This document shows, in pieces, positions 1-6,799 of a DNA stretch of 7,576 bases. The position numbers and the translations under genes were made by a program. Position 1 is the stretch's first letter. Each line of letters opens with the position of its first letter. The DNA comes from Xanthobacteraceae bacterium. GTDB lineage: Bacteria; Pseudomonadota; Alphaproteobacteria; Rhizobiales; Xanthobacteraceae. The notes below the pieces were generated by a model. The model ran no database searches. It was not told the origin of the DNA and was given only the letters and a program-made list of their open reading frames with translations. The stretch covers positions 1-7,576 of the forward strand of contig JASHYD010000179.1 of the NCBI GenBank assembly GCA_030043175.1. The letters are read 5' to 3'.

Positions 1-668
1 GTTCGGCGAGCATAATCGGCATAGCCTGATAGCTCGGCCTTGAGCAGGCGATCCTCCCAGCTCGTCCGGACGACCAGCAGCGCAATCGAGAATGCAGCCA
101 GCAGCAAGCCCCACCAAGAGGCGAGCGCAAGCGGAATTGCGATAAAGATCACTATCGCCCCAGTGTAGCCGGGGTGGCGGACGAACCTATACGGCCCCCA
201 GGTGATCACCCGCTGCGCACGCTCCTTCTGGATGCGGACGCCCGGCTCGAAGAACGGATTGACGGCCTGGGCCCACGTCGTGACCGCGATACCACTAATA
301 AGCGCGATATAGCCAGTCAGCACCACCCATAGCGGTACGTCCGACCATCCCGCCCGGCCGGCGTCGAGCGTCGCGAGAGGGATTTCACCGACCATAGCCG
401 GGAGCATGACCGCGAGCAGGATCAGGTCCCATTTCTTGGTGCCCGGCTGGAAACGGCTGCGGGCTCGGTAGATCACCGGATTCACGCGTGCCAGTAGGAG
501 TGCGGAAAGACCGAAGGCCACGATAAGGACGGCGATAAAGAACCAGCCGGGAGTCCAATCGATCCTGCCTACTGGCAGAAAGACTAGCGCAACAAGGATC
601 AGCGGCGAGCCGATAATGTAGAGGATCGCCGCGGCGCGGGACATGGGTCGTGGATCGGTGGAGGTCAT
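1..668 (-). CDS. Membrane methyltransferase of the ICMT/PEMT family (C-terminus outside window)
   Basis: The visible part is 222 residues and runs off the left edge. It shows several hydrophobic segments (about residues 14-32, 42-60, 82-98, 112-132 and 170-200), as expected for an integral membrane protein. The hallmark is GPYRFVRHPGYTG at residues 158-170, the RHPxY motif of isoprenylcysteine carboxyl methyltransferase-like and phospholipid N-methyltransferase-like enzymes, which bind S-adenosylmethionine at the membrane. It is followed by a WEDRLLKAE segment (204-212), matching the conserved E..L region of the family; only the last few dozen residues are missing. The ATG at 668-666 was chosen because AAGGGA lies 8 bases upstream; a second in-frame ATG at residue 9 is possible. 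The substrate cannot be told: bacterial members act on lipids, small thiols or unknown acceptors. The gene diverges from the broken regulator at 1068. Family call firm, function open. Confidence 0.88.
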   Translation of the reverse strand, partial: MTSTDPRPMSRAAAILYIIGSPLILVALVFLPVGRIDWTPGWFFIAVLIVAFGLSALLLARVNPVIYRARSRFQPGTKKWDLILLAVMLPAMVGEIPLATLDAGRAGWSDVPLWVVLTGYIALISGIAVTTWAQAVNPFFEPGVRIQKERAQRVITWGPYRFVRHPGYTGAIVIFIAIPLALASWWGLLLAAFSIALLVVRTSWEDRLLKAELSGYADYARR

Positions 669-1067
669 CGACTGTTTCCCTTCAAACTCCTCACTGGCTG
701 CGCGTAGCGCGGATACGTTGGTAGCTTCCCCGATACCGTCGCGGCGTCGGCCTCAGCCGATCGTCGCTTACGGAAAAACCGCCCGAAATACAGACACACA
801 AGAAAGAGAGAAAGTGGATCATGCCGCGCACGGCGCTGAGCCGACTCAACGGCGCTGGTCCACATCCGTGAGATCGGAATCTTGCGAAATCGACGTCCAA
901 TTGCATCCCGCTGCTGACGAACAAGGCGCCGACGAGAAACTTGCGATACTTCGGTACCTGAGCGCGACCGGGAGCCGTCGGCAAACCAATAAAAATGATT
1001 GCGGCCACGATACGCAGGCCTCTTCCTGGGCTTTTGCCGCCAAATCTTCCTTCTGGATTTTCAGAAT
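669..1067. other. Stretch without a convincing gene; one weak minus-strand reading frame
   Basis: No protein I recognise is encoded here. The best candidate is a minus-strand frame from a TTG at 1083 down to 691, 130 residues, ending 22 bases before the ATG of the membrane methyltransferase. It has hydrophobic patches (IVAAIIFIGLP, FLVGALFVSSG, MIHFLSFLCVCISG), but its tail is arginine-rich and low in character, and it has no strong ribosome binding site. It could be a small membrane protein, a decayed gene or chance. Plus-strand frames in the same stretch look like shadows. The divergent promoters of the methyltransferase and of the broken regulator should lie here, but I could not pick a convincing -35/-10 pair. 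Confidence 0.3.
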
Positions 1068-1081
1068 ATGTCGAATATGTC
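1064..1081 (+). repeat. Tandem 9-base direct repeat GAATATGTC x2
   Basis: Two perfect back-to-back copies of GAATATGTC span the start of the broken regulator gene, so the predicted protein begins with a repeated Met-Ser-Asn. Because the unit is 9 bases it keeps the frame and creates two possible start codons (1068 and 1077). It may be a simple slippage duplication; an operator role is possible from its position between divergent genes but is not shown. Confidence 0.6.
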
Positions 1082-1441
1082 AAACAAGCCGCCGGGCAAG
1101 GGTGAGCAGCGCTTCATAGAGCTGACTCGCCTGCTCCTGCCTTGTGGCGCGTGGCTGCCCGGCTCTCCTGCTGCTGTGTCCTCACCCAGTCAGCCTCGAC
1201 CAGATCACCGAAGGCCTTGCGCTCAGCAAGAGCAGCACGGGCGTCCCGCGCGGCTGTTGGAGAGCTACACGCCGGCGCGTCGGCATCGCGAGCCCGGAAC
1301 GAAACGGGCGCTTTACGCCGTGGCTGACGACTATGAGGCGATGATCCGGCAGCAGAACCGTCTGCTTGACGCATTGTCTATTGGGTCATATGCAGCGCCA
1401 TGAAGGACGCCATTGGCCACTGGAAGCGGAGCCGACCATGA
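1068..1441 (+). pseudogene. Frame-broken GbsR/MarR-like winged-helix transcriptional regulator
   Basis: No single frame covers this gene, but pieces in successive frames read as one regulator. Frame one (from 1068) gives PPGKGEQRFIELTRLLLP, typical of the N-terminus of GbsR-type MarR relatives. A second frame gives VAARLS (1151-1168). A third gives LLLLCPHPVSLDQITEGLAL then SKSS (about 1165-1236), the first helices of the helix-turn-helix. The first frame then resumes with RLLESY and REPGTKRALYAVADDYEAM, then LLDAL (about 1251-1380), the wing and following helix. A last switch gives MKDAIGHWKRSRP (1400-1438), a plausible C-terminus. Each switch is in the same direction, as a single-base deletion would cause. 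The final stop (1439-1441) overlaps the ATG of the next gene as ATGA, suggesting an ancestral operon with translational coupling. Family assignment is from motif recognition; loss of function is inferred. Confidence 0.62.
1428..1431 (+). promoter_or_regulatory. Ribosome binding site GGAG selecting the start at 1438
   Basis: GGAG lies 6 bases before the ATG at 1438. It decides between this start and the upstream in-frame TTG (1366) and ATG (1390), which have no comparable site and would add residues unlike the family. Confidence 0.55.
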
Positions 1442-2304
1442 CGCGCGCCGCCGAGGCGACCGGCCCCGGTCCGATGGCGCTGGTGGCGGTTGAGCAGCGC
1501 TTTCCGCCCGGCCAGCGTATCCTCGTCGACGAACTGGCGGGGCGGATGCTGCCGTTCGGCGGCCGGGTGCTGTTCGCGGCGACGGCGTCGCCCTGGGCGC
1601 GCGACGGACTCGTCCGAGTGGCGGACAAGGCCTTTCCCGGACTCTGGGCCGGGGTGATGTGCCGCAAGCGCCGCATCGACGAGGCCTTGTCCATGGCCGA
1701 CAACCGGTTTCGAGCACTGCTCAATCTCGGCGCCGGCTGGGACACGCGCGCGTACCGGCTGCCGGCGCTCGCGCATATCCCGGTCTGGGAGGTCGATCAG
1801 CACCGAACGATTGCCGCCACGCAGGCACGCCTGCACGAGCTGTTCGGCCGAACGCCCGCCCACGTCACCCAAGCCGCCTTCGATCTTGAAGAAGACGGCC
1901 TTGGATCGGCTTTGGCCACGTTCGGCTATGACGCCAAAGTCCGCACACTCTTCATTATCGAGGCCCTGACCCAGTACCTCACGATCGCGGCCGTCGCTCG
2001 GCTGCTCCAATTCATGTCGAATGCCGCGCCAGGAAGTTGGGCGATCTTCACCTACGTCCGCGAGGACTTCATCGAGGGCCGCGACCTTGCGGGTCAAGCA
2101 CGACTCTACGACCGCTACGTCCGCGGCGGGGTATGGCGCTTTGGGCTTTCGCCGGACCGCATCGGCGATTGGCTGCGGGCGTATAGCTGGCGGCTGGTGG
2201 AGGATGTCGGCTACGAAGAGCTCGGCCGGAGCTACCTCGCGCCAACCGGGCGGACGCTGGCGACCATGAGTGTCGAGCGGCTAGTTCAGGCGGAGAAGCA
2301 GTAG
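1438..2304 (+). CDS. SAM-dependent methyltransferase, leucine carboxyl methyltransferase / TIGR00027 type
   Basis: The protein has 288 residues, the usual length for this family of cytoplasmic class I methyltransferases. Residues 95-108 read LNLGAGWDTRAYRL, the signature SAM-binding loop (LGAGxDTRxYR). An acidic EVDQ (118-121) ends the second beta strand and should hold the ribose of SAM. IIEALTQYL (173-181) matches the conserved E(G/A)L..YL motif, and RYVRGG (226-231) and a C-terminal ERLVQAE segment also fit. Bacterial members modify carboxyl or hydroxyl groups, often of polyketide or other small acceptors; the substrate here is unknown. The start at 1438 overlaps the stop of the broken regulator (ATGA), so the gene was probably the second of a two-gene operon under that regulator and may now be expressed without it. 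No frameshift or missing core residue is seen. The next gene is convergent, with 172 bases between that hold no recognisable gene or clear terminator hairpin. Confidence 0.9.
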   Translation: MTRAAEATGPGPMALVAVEQRFPPGQRILVDELAGRMLPFGGRVLFAATASPWARDGLVRVADKAFPGLWAGVMCRKRRIDEALSMADNRFRALLNLGAGWDTRAYRLPALAHIPVWEVDQHRTIAATQARLHELFGRTPAHVTQAAFDLEEDGLGSALATFGYDAKVRTLFIIEALTQYLTIAAVARLLQFMSNAAPGSWAIFTYVREDFIEGRDLAGQARLYDRYVRGGVWRFGLSPDRIGDWLRAYSWRLVEDVGYEELGRSYLAPTGRTLATMSVERLVQAEKQ

Positions 2305-2476
2305 GAGAGCAAGAGGGCTGTGCCGGTCGGCGCGTATTGTTTGTCGGCATCGGATAGGAACCCGACAGCAGCCTGCCCGAACCGCGCCCTTGCAATGTTC
2401 GTCGAGATCCATCGCGAGCGCCGGCGACGCGCAAGGCGACGCTGTTGCCGAGACCGACATCCTGATCGACCGATTA

Positions 2477-3430
2477 TCACGTCTTCGCCGCGACCGGCGC
2501 GAGCGCTTCGCGCAATCGCTCGCGTTCCACGGCGATATTGACACCCGCGCGCTCCTGCTGCAGCAGCATCACTACGCGCGAGTCACGACCGCCCCATCCG
2601 CGCGCCAGCGCTTCGGTCATCTCGGCGAGCGCGAGGTTGCACAGTCGCATCGGCATGCCGAGCTCGCGACCGAGAGCATTAGCAAGCGAAACGTCCTTGT
2701 GAGCGAGTTTGAGCGCAAAGGCAGGCGGATCGTATTCGCCGGGCAGGAACTGGTCGATCAGCGCATCAAACGTCATGCGGCGGCCGGCGGCGCCCTGGCG
2801 GACCGCCCGCCAAAGCACCAGCGGGTCGATGCCCGCCTTCACTCCCAGAGTGAAGGTTTCGGCGAGCGCGCAGACGATCGCATAGCCCGACATGTTGTGA
2901 ACGAGCTTGGCCACGGTGGCGGTGCCGATCGGCCCGATATAGGCAGCCTTGTCGCCGATCGCGTCGAGCACAGCTTTATGGCGGTCGAAGATGTTCTCCT
3001 CGCCGCCGACCCAGATCGCAAGCTTACCCGATAGCGCGCCCGCCGGCCCGCCACTCACCGGCGCGTCGAGCATGTGCGAGCCTTTCTCGGCGAACGCTGC
3101 GTGCAGCTTCTTAACAACGCTCGGCGAATTCGTCGACAGGTCGAAATAGGCGGTACCAGGCCTGATACCGGCGATGAGTCCATCCGACCCCAGCGCAACC
3201 GCCTCCACGTCGGAGGGCTCCGGCAGCGATGAGAAAATCACATCGGCGCGCGCAGCGAGCTCGCGCGGACTGTCCGCCCAATCCGCGTTGGCATTGAGAA
3301 GATGACTGGCGGCCTGCCTGTGCAGATCGTGGACGACGAGCTTGAAACCAGCCTTCTGCAAGTTGCCAGCCATCCGGCTTCCCATAATGCCGATCCCGAC
3401 AAATCCTACCACCACATTGGTCTTGGACAT
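2477..3430 (-). CDS. NAD(P)-dependent beta-hydroxyacid dehydrogenase (3-hydroxyisobutyrate dehydrogenase / tartronate semialdehyde reductase family)
   Basis: The protein has 317 residues, slightly longer than the usual 290-300. An N-terminal Rossmann fold is shown by VGFVGIGIMGSRMAGNL (residues 8-24; glycines 12, 14, 17). DAPVSGGPAGALSGKL (122-137) is the substrate-binding signature. K175 in AKLVHN is the expected catalytic lysine, with N179 four residues on, and HKDVSLA (244-250) matches the conserved KD.xLA helix of the C-terminal domain. Members oxidise or reduce short beta-hydroxy acids such as 3-hydroxyisobutyrate, D-glycerate/tartronate semialdehyde or L-threonate. The extended tail with GWGGRDSRV (279-287) and QQERAG (291-296) resembles the subgroup usually labelled only NAD(P)-dependent oxidoreductase, so the substrate is not assigned. 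The start at 3430 is supported by GAGG five bases upstream; a longer in-frame version from 3529 lacks family similarity. It lies 883 bases downstream of the TPP enzyme gene on the same strand, too far for simple coupling. Confidence 0.92.
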   Translation of the reverse strand: MSKTNVVVGFVGIGIMGSRMAGNLQKAGFKLVVHDLHRQAASHLLNANADWADSPRELAARADVIFSSLPEPSDVEAVALGSDGLIAGIRPGTAYFDLSTNSPSVVKKLHAAFAEKGSHMLDAPVSGGPAGALSGKLAIWVGGEENIFDRHKAVLDAIGDKAAYIGPIGTATVAKLVHNMSGYAIVCALAETFTLGVKAGIDPLVLWRAVRQGAAGRRMTFDALIDQFLPGEYDPPAFALKLAHKDVSLANALGRELGMPMRLCNLALAEMTEALARGWGGRDSRVVMLLQQERAGVNIAVERERLREALAPVAAKT

Positions 3431-4313
3431 TGCTACCTCATTCCGCTTTGGATTTTCGATGCTATTGTGTAGGCTAGCGGCGCGATCATTGTTGTGAAAG
3501 GTCGGCCTGGGCCAAAGCCAGTCCCCCAAAGCTAAGACAGCCTGATCGCCGCAAGGCGTTACAAGTCACCACGATAGTCGTGCACATCGCTTGGTCCGAA
3601 GGGGCGGATGAAGGCGCGCTATTACAGATAGTGTGTTCCGTTTTGTCCGGGCGTTGGCGGTGTCGCCATCATCTGCAGATTGCGTCGTCGAGGACGAACG
3701 CAAGGTGCACGCCTGTGCTCGCCGGGAGCAAGGTCCAGAACGCCAGCTCATCGTGAGGACCAGACCAATAATCAACGCCCTTCTAAAATGGGCGGGACTG
3801 ATTTGTTTGACATGGCGATACTCCATTTGACACTCGCCCCATCCCGGCATTACCCGCCGGGCACAATCGCGGCCGGGCCATTCCATTAGACGACGAAGCG
3901 ACCGCCGCTTAATCTGCCGAGCTTTCTGCACATGCGCCCGCACCGCGCTGACTTCCTAAGATGTCGGTTATGAATGCGAAAACCGCAGCGTTTGTGCGAA
4001 CTTTACCTCTCGGTTGGTGCGGCAGGAGGCCTGCTTTTATTCGCCTGTGCTCAGTCCGCATTCTGCTAAAGTTCGATGCCCAGCGATTGTCCGATTACCA
4101 TTGGCTGGCAACAACGGCCGCCCGAGACAGCGAAAGCGTCAATCAGGATGAACTAGCAAATTTTGCCGAAAATCTCTGCACGAGCGGGGGCTGCGCATAG
4201 TGCGAGCTAGCGTTTTCCTTGGTCAATACTTAGGGTATCGCTCGGGATGCCGTGTTCTACATATCTCACGGGAACGCCGTAGCGACACGAGGCGTGACCG
4301 GGGCCTACCGCGT
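3431..4313. other. Long stretch without an intact gene between the dehydrogenase and the TPP enzyme
   Basis: Apart from the VOC-like fragment at 3669-3776 I recognise nothing coding here. A plus-strand frame at 3961-4200 (79 residues) and a minus-strand frame at 3566-3943 (125 residues) are open, but their composition looks random, with no known motif and no good ribosome binding site. Base composition is visibly less GC-rich between about 3940 and 4230 than in the neighbouring genes, in keeping with intergenic or decayed DNA. The promoter of the dehydrogenase should lie just upstream of 3430. TTTGACA occurs twice on the plus strand between about 3800 and 3835, but with no paired -10 box I trust. 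Confidence 0.5.
3669..3776 (-). pseudogene. Fragment resembling a glyoxalase/VOC-family protein
   Basis: This minus-strand frame of 35 codons reads DELAFWTLLPASTGVHLAFV followed by LDDA before a stop at 3671-3669. The order FW - short loop - TGVHLAF - DD is what is seen in the middle of small VOC-superfamily proteins (glyoxalase/bleomycin resistance fold), where a TGVH(L/I)AF strand carries a metal or substrate ligand. I could not find the N-terminal strand or the C-terminal YYAAFxxDPDGNxIE segment in any nearby frame, so at most a core fragment remains. The match rests on about 25 residues and could be chance; it is on the same strand as the catabolic genes. Confidence 0.33.
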
Positions 4314-5972
4314 TCACGAGGGGAAGTGTTCGGCGTGCCAATCCGCCTCGAGATCGGGGTTGATCTTGCCATCGATCACGAACACGCCGGGCGCCCCTTC
4401 GGCGACCCAGGCCTTCAGCGGCTCGAGATCGGAAAGCGTGCGCACTGTCGCGGCGCGGGCGCCATAGCCGCGGGCAATGGCAGCAAAGTCCGTATCCGGG
4501 AACTGGACAATGTCGACCGCGTAACCCTGGCGTCGAAAATAATGCACCTCCGCCGCGTAGGAGCTGTCGTTGTAGATGAGAATGCATAGCCGCAGCTTCA
4601 GGCGCACCGCGGTCTCGAGATCAGCAATCGACATCAGGAAGCCGCCGTCGCCGGCACCGAGCACGGCAAGTTTGGTCGGATTGGCGAGCGCCAAGCCGAT
4701 TGCCGAAGCAAGCCCAAGGCCCACCGACTGGAACGAGTGACTGAGGCACGAGGCGCGCGGGCTTGGGACGCGCAGATAGCGCGGGACCCAGCCACAAAAA
4801 TGACCGGAATCGGAAGCGACGACTCGGTCCGTCGGCAGGATCCCATCGACCGCCTTGCTCAACGTCCGCGGATCGATGAACTGCGCATCCGATTCGTCGC
4901 GATGAGGGCTGCGATGATTGTCGCCGCAACGGATGCGCGCCCTCACCGCATCGGTTCGGCGGCCGGGTCTGGTCATGCCGCGCCGTCCAAGCTCAGCCGA
5001 TAGGGCCTCCGCGGTCGCCTTGGCGTCGCCATGCACAGCAAGGTGGATCGGCATCTGGTAACCGAGCTTTGTCGCATCGACATCGATCTGAGCGACAACA
5101 GCGGCAGGCGAGACGAGCTTACCCCGCTTGGTGGTCCATTGCGTAAAGCTCGCTCCGAACCCGGCGATAAGGTCGCTGTCGGCGATGAGCTCGTCGGCTA
5201 TGGGCGAAGCGAAGCCACCGCAGATGCCGAGCGACCAGGGATTTTCGGCGAACAGCCCGTGGCCGCACACTGTGGTTGCCAGCAACGCGCCCGTTCGTTC
5301 GGCGAGCGCAAGCAAAGCCTGCTCGGCATCCGACACGACGGCACCGCGCCCGCCAAGGATGAGCGGGCACTCGGCGCGCACCATGGCGTCCGCGAGCCGA
5401 CTAATCCCCTCCGGGTCCGGGTGCAGACGGCCGGGCGCCGGCGACAATTCGAGCGGAGCGCTGTTCGTGGCGAGTTCGGCATCCTGCACGTCGAGCGGCA
5501 GGCTAAGCACGACAGTTTGGCGGTTGCGCAGCACGCAATTCACAGCGCGCAACGTGTCCTCCTGCGCCGAACATGGCGTGTGGATGCGTTCCGAGATCGC
5601 GCCGACCGAACGCACCAGCTCGGCCTGGTCGATGTGAAAGTTCGATTTGACCGCCCCGGTAGGCACATCCCCGGCGAGCACCAGCAATGGCGTACGGCTC
5701 TTCGCCGCCTCCGCAATCCCGGTCATCGCATTAGTCAAACCGGGTCCCGAATGCACGCTGACCAGCGTCAGCTCGCCGGTCGCCTTCGCATAGGCGTCGG
5801 CCATGCTGGCGGCGTTGCCTTCATGACGCGCAGAGATCAGCTCGACGCCGGCCCCGACCAGCGCATGTGATATCTTGAAGTTCGCGGTACCCAGCAAGCC
5901 GAAGCATCGCCGCGCCCCGTAGCCAGCGATATCTCTGGCGATGACGGCTGCTACGGTGGAATCGTTCCTCAT
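4314..5972 (-). CDS. Thiamine diphosphate-dependent enzyme, acetolactate synthase-like large subunit family
   Basis: The protein has 552 residues, the normal size for the family. The N-terminal pyrimidine-binding domain (about 1-165) contains ARHEGNAASMADAYAKATG (48-66), with Glu51 as the canonical cofactor-activating glutamate, followed by HSGPGLTNAMTGIAEA (74-89). A middle domain (about 185-330) includes PLILGGRGA. The C-terminal pyrophosphate-binding domain has QSVGLGLASAIG (415-426), then GDGGF (441-445) and YND (467-469), the GDG...N motif that holds magnesium and thiamine diphosphate. AAEVHYF (473-479) resembles a subgroup of unassigned acetolactate synthase-like proteins. The enzyme should decarboxylate a 2-oxo acid and either release the aldehyde or ligate it to a second carbonyl. 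No small regulatory subunit gene is seen next to it, which speaks against housekeeping acetolactate synthase. Presence of Glu51 speaks against classical glyoxylate carboligase, which has Val there. The open frame extends far upstream of the start but loses all similarity. Confidence 0.93.
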   Translation of the reverse strand: MRNDSTVAAVIARDIAGYGARRCFGLLGTANFKISHALVGAGVELISARHEGNAASMADAYAKATGELTLVSVHSGPGLTNAMTGIAEAAKSRTPLLVLAGDVPTGAVKSNFHIDQAELVRSVGAISERIHTPCSAQEDTLRAVNCVLRNRQTVVLSLPLDVQDAELATNSAPLELSPAPGRLHPDPEGISRLADAMVRAECPLILGGRGAVVSDAEQALLALAERTGALLATTVCGHGLFAENPWSLGICGGFASPIADELIADSDLIAGFGASFTQWTTKRGKLVSPAAVVAQIDVDATKLGYQMPIHLAVHGDAKATAEALSAELGRRGMTRPGRRTDAVRARIRCGDNHRSPHRDESDAQFIDPRTLSKAVDGILPTDRVVASDSGHFCGWVPRYLRVPSPRASCLSHSFQSVGLGLASAIGLALANPTKLAVLGAGDGGFLMSIADLETAVRLKLRLCILIYNDSSYAAEVHYFRRQGYAVDIVQFPDTDFAAIARGYGARAATVRTLSDLEPLKAWVAEGAPGVFVIDGKINPDLEADWHAEHFPS

Positions 5973-5979
5973 TCCGTTG

Positions 5980-5984
5980 CCCCT
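5980..5984 (-). promoter_or_regulatory. Ribosome binding site AGGGG of the TPP enzyme
   Basis: On the minus strand AGGGG lies 7 bases before the ATG at 5972-5970. It favours that start over the ATG at 5987-5985, which lacks a purine-rich site and would overlap its own candidate Shine-Dalgarno sequence. The upstream ATG shares a base with a TAA stop (TAATG), so coupled re-initiation there remains possible. Confidence 0.55.
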
Positions 5985-5986
5985 CA

Positions 5987-6370
5987 TTAAAACGCGACGC
6001 GTGCCCGCGCCGGCATGTAGTGGATGATGCGCCGCCCCGCAAGGATGCCGACGACGTAGGTGAAACTTCCGACCAATGTCAGCAACACAATTCGGGGCTG
6101 GCCAGGCCGTCGCAGCAGGTAGCAAGGCCTGCGTTTCAGCCCAACGCGTCGTGGCATACCAGTTGGAGTGGCGAGACAGAGGCGCGCTTGCCCCACGAAG
6201 ACCGCTTGGATGCTGGCGCGGGGCGCTTGCAAATACATGACCCCGTTCGGCAGACCGCGCAATCGGGCCGGGCTGACCTCGCCAATATGAACCGGCAAGA
6301 TCGCCCCGGCGAGCGACGAATTGCGCGTGACCTAGTGTGCCGATCGCGATGCCGGCGCGACCGCGGCGAG
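5987..6370 (-). pseudogene. Remnant with MFS sugar porter-like transporter motifs
   Basis: Two neighbouring minus-strand frames carry pieces of a major facilitator transporter. One frame reads GRAGIAIGTL (about 6331-6365), like the glycine-rich fourth transmembrane helix. The next, after a frame change, reads ILPVHIGEVSPARLRG (about 6254-6302), which fits the P-V-Y-I-x-E-x-x-P-x-x-x-R-G motif that follows that helix in sugar porters. The same frame runs on to 5987 and includes one hydrophobic segment, IVLLTLVGSFTYVVGILAG (about 6035-6091), then ends in TAATG overlapping an alternative start of the TPP enzyme. A working transporter needs about 250 more residues after the motif, and only about 90 are present, so an internal deletion plus frameshift is inferred. 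The spacing between the two motifs is also longer than normal. If real, the ancestral transporter was probably coupled to the TPP enzyme gene. Sequence support is short, so confidence is moderate. Confidence 0.42.
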
Positions 6371-6799
6371 GCGCTCCTGCCAGCATCGGACGCAAGGGCA
6401 AGCATGGGACAAGAACGCACACGCGCCTATGCGCCTGGTCGGAATACAAGGGCAGCCGAGACGGTCCAGCTTGCGGCGATCGCAGTAATGAGCAACCTGA
6501 GCCGCCAGACCCTTCACAAGATCATTTCCGGGCGTCACCTGACCGCCATGTCGGAGTGGATTCACTCCGCCCGCCCTGCCTCGGCCGCAGCTGATCGTGC
6601 CCTCGATCTACCAGCGGTTCGGGCTGCGAGCGCTGCGCCGGGCGGCGGTGATGGTACGAAGACCAATCGAGGTCTGCATACCGGGGAGAAACGACCCCCG
6701 GCTGGGCAGCCCGTGATCCGAAGGAGGCATGAAGGTGCAATCAGCGTAGGAGGCCATAAACTGATTGTGTCTTACGCGCTCCAACTACCGGTTCGCCAG
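6371..6799. other. Stretch without an intact gene between the dehalogenase and the transporter remnant
   Basis: No open frame here looks like a gene on either strand. Plus-strand frames spanning it (for example 6020-7201) are antisense shadows of neighbouring coding DNA joined by GC-rich sequence. One short plus-strand piece at about 6588-6655, QLIVPSIYQRFGLRAL, loosely resembles the last loop and helix of MFS transporters. It lies opposite in strand to the remnant at 5987-6370, so it could be a second fragment or chance. The dehalogenase stop is at 6802-6800, and I see no strong terminator hairpin with a T-run after it. Confidence 0.35.

Noticed and set aside
1378..2097. Minus-strand open frame of 239 codons
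   Set aside because: Antisense to the SAM methyltransferase; charged, motif-free composition of a shadow frame.
2390..3034. Plus-strand open frame of 214 codons
   Set aside because: Mostly antisense to the dehydrogenase and without motifs.
3800..3835. Two TTTGACA boxes that might be -35 elements
   Set aside because: Neither has a believable -10 box at 16-18 bases, and no gene follows on that strand.
3961..4200. Plus-strand 79-codon frame ending in CTSGGCA
   Set aside because: No ribosome binding site, no motif and no plausible partner; treated as chance.
5031..5870. Plus-strand open frame of 279 codons
   Set aside because: Antisense to the central part of the TPP enzyme, with no recognisable domain.
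4314..5972. Calling the TPP enzyme glyoxylate carboligase (gcl)
   Set aside because: Classical Gcl has Val in place of the catalytic Glu; here Glu51 is present in RHEGNAA, so the name is not supported.
5973..6449. N-terminal extension of the TPP enzyme frame by about 159 codons
   Set aside because: The extension has no similarity to any TPP enzyme domain, exceeds the family length, and a good ribosome binding site precedes the ATG at 5972.
6588..6655. Plus-strand QLIVPSIYQRFGLRAL piece resembling an MFS C-terminal loop
   Set aside because: Only about 16 residues, with no adjoining transmembrane segments and opposite strand to the other MFS-like remnant; too weak to annotate as a gene piece.
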